Part shown: one piece after another, positions 63,853 through 64,000 of the stretch | Layout of the letters: each line of letters opens with the position of its first letter | Position numbering within the stretch: the stretch's first letter is position 1 | Notes under the pieces: model-generated | Databases searched by the model: none | The model's input: the letters and a program-made list of their open reading frames with translations, nothing else | Told to the model about the DNA's origin: nothing | Position numbers and translations under genes: made by a program | NCBI GenBank assembly: GCA_029562975.1 | Contig: JAKQTR010000053.1 | Span: 28,147-92,146, forward strand | Direction: 5' to 3' | DNA: 64,000 nucleotides | From: Acidobacteriota bacterium | Lineage (GTDB): Bacteria > Acidobacteriota > Vicinamibacteria > Vicinamibacterales > JAKQTR01

Positions 63853-64000
63853 CCGGCCGCCGCCTCCCGCATCGTCCGGCGCTCCGCTCGGCAGGTATCC
63901 GGCCGGCGGGCTGTCGCCCATCTTGAGGACGCGGTCGAGGATGTCGGCGAAGCAGTCGTCTCGGGCGGCACGCCGCCTGGCGCGCGCGCCGGCGTCAGCG
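63853..64000. other. Right-edge segment, no supported gene
   Basis: 148 nt after the cyclophilin gene. A minus-strand frame entering from the edge reads DDCFADILDRVLKMGDSPPAG and could be the end of a gene outside the window, but the frame has no stop nearby and is not supported. Confidence 0.3.

Overview
The window is very GC-rich and densely coded, with GC-biased third codon positions and open shadow frames opposite most genes. It looks like a free-living, envelope-rich Gram-negative heterotroph. The mix fits a soil Acidobacteriota, perhaps the Vicinamibacteria group: DUF5916 protein, Tat-exported sugar enzymes, DegT and TIM-barrel proteins with RR signals, GH95, RND pumps, and an Ehr-type hydrogenase relative. 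That placement is inference; there is no rRNA or tRNA here to test it.

Layout. 1-3797 (minus) is a tightly coupled operon: secreted M14-type deacylase, TRAP/DctM-like permease, 50-aa membrane protein and a GH95 glycosidase that runs off the edge. 4003-8513 (plus) holds a secreted beta-helix protein, a FucP-like symporter and a hexuronate-type MFS carrier. 8641-13799 holds a NagB-like deaminase, two envelope proteins around a small alarmone synthetase, and a Tat-exported sialidase-like protein. 13870-20380 (minus) is a TetR-controlled AcrAB-OprM type efflux operon.

20501-27731 (plus) is the most unusual part: six overlapping genes for an energy-converting-hydrogenase-related (Ehr) membrane complex. 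It has HyfI-, HyfB-, HyfC-, HyfE-, HyfF- and HyfG-like subunits, but the expected Ni-Fe and proximal Fe-S cysteines are replaced and no ferredoxin-type subunit is encoded.

27825-31951 (minus) is an iron locus: Fur-family regulator, DtxR-FeoA fusion, FeoB with an atypical G4 motif, and an exported nitrilase-family protein. 32113-33471 is an APC transporter. 33696-38226 is a nitric-oxide module: TetR regulator with a hemerythrin protein, and quinol NO reductase with a cupin; the two promoters share an operator-like half-site. 38438-44469 is a heavy-metal CzcCBA/CusCBA-type RND operon led by a small HCFCH protein.

44684-51276 holds a Tat-signal DegT aminotransferase, the rhaBAT rhamnose operon and a lipoprotein. 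51505-55669 holds two polytopic GT-C-like proteins and a GT2 glycosyltransferase. 55805-63852 holds a Tat-exported TIM-barrel protein, a K+/H+ antiporter, a two-component system, a DUF5916 outer-membrane-type protein and a secreted cyclophilin.

Together these suggest scavenging of plant or microbial polysaccharides (fucose, rhamnose, uronate, amino sugar), plus defence against NO, metals and drugs. No IS elements, CRISPR arrays, tRNAs or rRNAs were seen. Many genes overlap by 4 nt (ATGA/GTGA/TTGA), so translational coupling is common. Several promoters place the -10 hexamer 5-8 nt from the start codon, suggesting leaderless mRNAs.
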